A stretch of DNA of 64,000 nt from Sulfurimonas sp. C5. Its GTDB lineage: Bacteria; Campylobacterota; Campylobacteria; Campylobacterales; Sulfurimonadaceae. A program made the translations under genes and the position numbers. The notes under the pieces were generated by a model that saw only the letters and a program-made list of their open reading frames with translations, made no database searches and had not been told where the DNA came from. Shown in pieces: positions 62,134 through 64,000 of this stretch; the stretch's first letter is position 1, and every line of letters starts with the position of its first letter. The stretch spans positions 1 through 64,000 of the forward strand of contig NZ_JARXNQ010000002.1 of NCBI RefSeq assembly GCF_029872055.1, written 5' to 3'.

Positions 62134-64000
62134 TTAATGTAGAAAAATTATTAGAAAATAACTATGAAAACCAATTAAAAAAACTTCCACCCTGGTCGGT
62201 CAAGTTATTAGTTTCAGGATTTAAAAAACTTTTTTGTGAAAAGAAGCTCAATAAGATAGACCAAGGTAAAGAACATCTGAGAGGTTTGGAGTTTACCGAT
62301 AATCTTTTAGACGGTCTTGGTATTACATATAGGGTAAAACCAAAAGAGTTGCAAAATATTCCGGCAACAGGAAGGCTGATTGTAATTGCAAACCATCCAA
62401 CAGGGATGCAAGATTCTTTTTCTTTAGTGCAGCTAATTGCGAATGCAAGAGAAGATAAAAAGGTAAAACTTCTTATAAATTCAATGTTGTATGAAACATC
62501 GAAAGGGTTTGGCTGGGGGATACCAGTAGATGTAAGAGGGGGGATATCTAAAACAAGTCTGCAAGCGATCAATGAAACCCTCGAAAATGAAGAAGCACTT
62601 ATTATTTTTCCTGCAGGGTTTGTAAACCGTTTCTCATTTCTCCAAGGTTTAAAAGATAGTGAGTGGAAAGTTAGTTTTCTAAAAATAGCACAAAAAACCC
62701 AAACACCGATATTGCCAATAAAGGTCAAAGGAAGAAATTCTTTACTGTTTTATATAGCTTCATTTCTTTTACCAAAACATATTTCTGGACTTTTACTGAT
62801 GCGTGAATTTGTCAATGCCGGTAAGCAAAAAGCACTTAACTTTACGATCGGAAAAGTGATTCCTCCTGAGTCGTTTGCAAATAAAGCAATTACAACACAA
62901 GAGTATTTGCAGATGTTTTATAAACACCTGTACACTTTAGAGAAAAATAAAGGGGATATTCTAAAAACAGAGATTACAATTGGAGCACCTAAAAATAAGA
63001 AGATGTTAAAAGATGAGGTACAAAGAGCTGAGTATCTCGGGGAGACTGCTGATGGCAAAATGATTATCTTAGCTGATGCAAAACATTCACCTTTTTTACT
63101 CCGTGAGCTTGGACGTGTTCGTGAGATCTCATTCCGTGCGATTGGTGGAGGTACGGGTCAGGCACATGATAATGACTTGTATGATCAGTATTATAAACAT
63201 CTTATTCTTTGGGATAGTGAAGAGCTCGAGATCGTAGGAGCCTATAGAATAGGTGAGTGTGAGGATATTATAAAAGATAAGGGACGAGAGGGGTTATACA
63301 CATATAACTTATGTACTTTTAGTAATGATTTTCAGGAGTATTGTGGTAATTCGGTAGAACTAGGACGTAGTTTTGTACAGCCGAAGTACTGGAGTACACG
63401 TGCTCTTGATAATCTCTGGCAGGGTGTTGGTGCATATCTCGCACATAATCCAAAGATCAAATATACTTACGGAACTGTTACAATCAATGCAAATACTCCC
63501 AAAAAAGCTGTAGCTGCTTTAGTTTACTTTTATTCAACATATTTTTCATGCAGTACTCATATGATGCAGGCAAAAACACCTTATGTAATGTCGGATGCAA
63601 GTAAAGAAGAGTTTGATATCCTTTTTGAAGGACTTTCATATAAAGAGGGTTTTGTAGTACTCAAAAAATATCTTAAAGAGTTAAACACATCAGTACCGAC
63701 ACTTTTTAAGCAATATACGGAACTTTATGAAGATGGAGCTGTAAGGTTTTTTGATTTTAGTGTAAACGAGTCTCTCTTTGGAGTAGTTGAGGGATTTATT
63801 ATCGCAGATAATTCGCGAATGAAAAAAGAAAAAAGAAAACGTTATATTGAAAGTTATGAAAAACTAAAAACTATAGATAAACTCACAGGACTTTCTACAA
63901 AAGCTCATTTCTGTGAACAGCTAAGTACGATGCTGAAGTATAAAAGAAAGACAGATACAAATACTGCCGTTGTTGTACTAGAACTGGATGAAAACGAGAT
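62130..64000 (+). CDS. olsF: OlsF-type bifunctional ornithine-lipid synthase with C-terminal GGDEF-like domain (partial, cut by window edge)
   Basis: At least 623 residues; the frame is open to the edge. Start overlaps the transporter stop (ATGA). Residues about 50-280 are an OlsA/PlsC-like acyltransferase with NHPTGMQD (88-95) and IIFPAGFVNRF. Residues about 310-560 are an OlsB-like GNAT/acyl-transferase domain (RELGRVREISFRAIGGGTGQ, EIVGAYRIG). From about 575 a DKLTGL (583-588) and VVVLELDEN read like the start of a GGDEF domain. OlsF makes ornithine lipids from ornithine and acyl-ACP; a signalling fusion is unusual. Confidence 0.8.
   Translation, partial: MINVEKLLENNYENQLKKLPPWSVKLLVSGFKKLFCEKKLNKIDQGKEHLRGLEFTDNLLDGLGITYRVKPKELQNIPATGRLIVIANHPTGMQDSFSLVQLIANAREDKKVKLLINSMLYETSKGFGWGIPVDVRGGISKTSLQAINETLENEEALIIFPAGFVNRFSFLQGLKDSEWKVSFLKIAQKTQTPILPIKVKGRNSLLFYIASFLLPKHISGLLLMREFVNAGKQKALNFTIGKVIPPESFANKAITTQEYLQMFYKHLYTLEKNKGDILKTEITIGAPKNKKMLKDEVQRAEYLGETADGKMIILADAKHSPFLLRELGRVREISFRAIGGGTGQAHDNDLYDQYYKHLILWDSEELEIVGAYRIGECEDIIKDKGREGLYTYNLCTFSNDFQEYCGNSVELGRSFVQPKYWSTRALDNLWQGVGAYLAHNPKIKYTYGTVTINANTPKKAVAALVYFYSTYFSCSTHMMQAKTPYVMSDASKEEFDILFEGLSYKEGFVVLKKYLKELNTSVPTLFKQYTELYEDGAVRFFDFSVNESLFGVVEGFIIADNSRMKKEKRKRYIESYEKLKTIDKLTGLSTKAHFCEQLSTMLKYKRKTDTNTAVVVLELDENE

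Noticed and set aside
62162-62728. 188-codon minus-strand open frame at the right end
   Set aside because: It is antisense to the OlsF-type gene, which shows clear acyltransferase motifs in its own frame.

Overview
The window reads as chromosome of a Campylobacterota (epsilonproteobacterial) sulfur oxidiser, most like Sulfurimonas. The reasons are the low GC content, dense short-gap operons, T-rich promoters with clear -10 but few -35 boxes, a soxCDY cluster, a NifS/NifU iron-sulfur pair in place of isc, and chemotaxis genes of epsilon type. The genus is inference from gene content; no 16S or other rRNA is present.

Layout. 1-2665 (minus): end of a sox thiosulfate-oxidation operon (soxC, soxD, start of soxY). 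2905-3899: small RelE/ParE-like toxin, a 46-residue antitoxin and a DUF2231 membrane protein. 3986-8790: coiled-coil protein, DUF493, moaC, mobA, an OmpA-like protein and leuC. MoaC and MobA supply molybdenum cofactor of the general kind SoxC uses. 9458-11752: nifS-nifU behind two perfect dyads, one Fur-box-like. 11809-20465: a CitE-like lyase with a possibly leaderless message, a two-component system, an EAL/HDOD protein, a DbpA-like helicase, and an MCP-cheB-cheR unit.

21092-30378 is a metal (probably copper) region. It holds an HvfA-like Cys peptide with an EGKCG motif, an HvfX/DoxX-type membrane protein, a Tat/lipoprotein subunit with a GMC oxidoreductase, and a convergent operon of YtkA-like protein, TolC-family protein, CusB-like adaptor, CusA-like pump and HMA metallochaperone. 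Three promoters here share one architecture: two TACACAAA-type repeats 11 bp apart, with the -10 box starting 15 bp after the second repeat. This is the clearest new signal in the window and suggests one regulon.

30498-40800 is a Tad/Flp-type pilus locus (prepilin peptidase, TadZ, TadA, TadB, TadC, RcpC/CpaB, secretin, pseudopilins, a separately promoted pilin). 40800-45999 holds gltX, a SurA-like chaperone, dCMP deaminase, a flavoprotein, an ArsC-like protein and two tandem GAF proteins.

45982-53244 (minus) is a seven-gene overlapping peptidoglycan-recycling operon: nucleosidase, secreted NagZ-AmpD fusion, sodium symporter, AnmK, AmgK, MurU and MltB-like lytic transglycosylase. After it come SRP RNA, a PAS protein with a soluble zinc-binding-domain chemoreceptor, rpmI-rplT and a diguanylate cyclase.

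57479-64000 is an envelope-lipid operon: LolA-like protein, SPOR/beta-barrel protein, MMPL/RND transporter, and an OlsF-type ornithine-lipid synthase that runs into a GGDEF-like domain cut by the window edge. No tRNA, rRNA, CRISPR array or insertion sequence was recognised.
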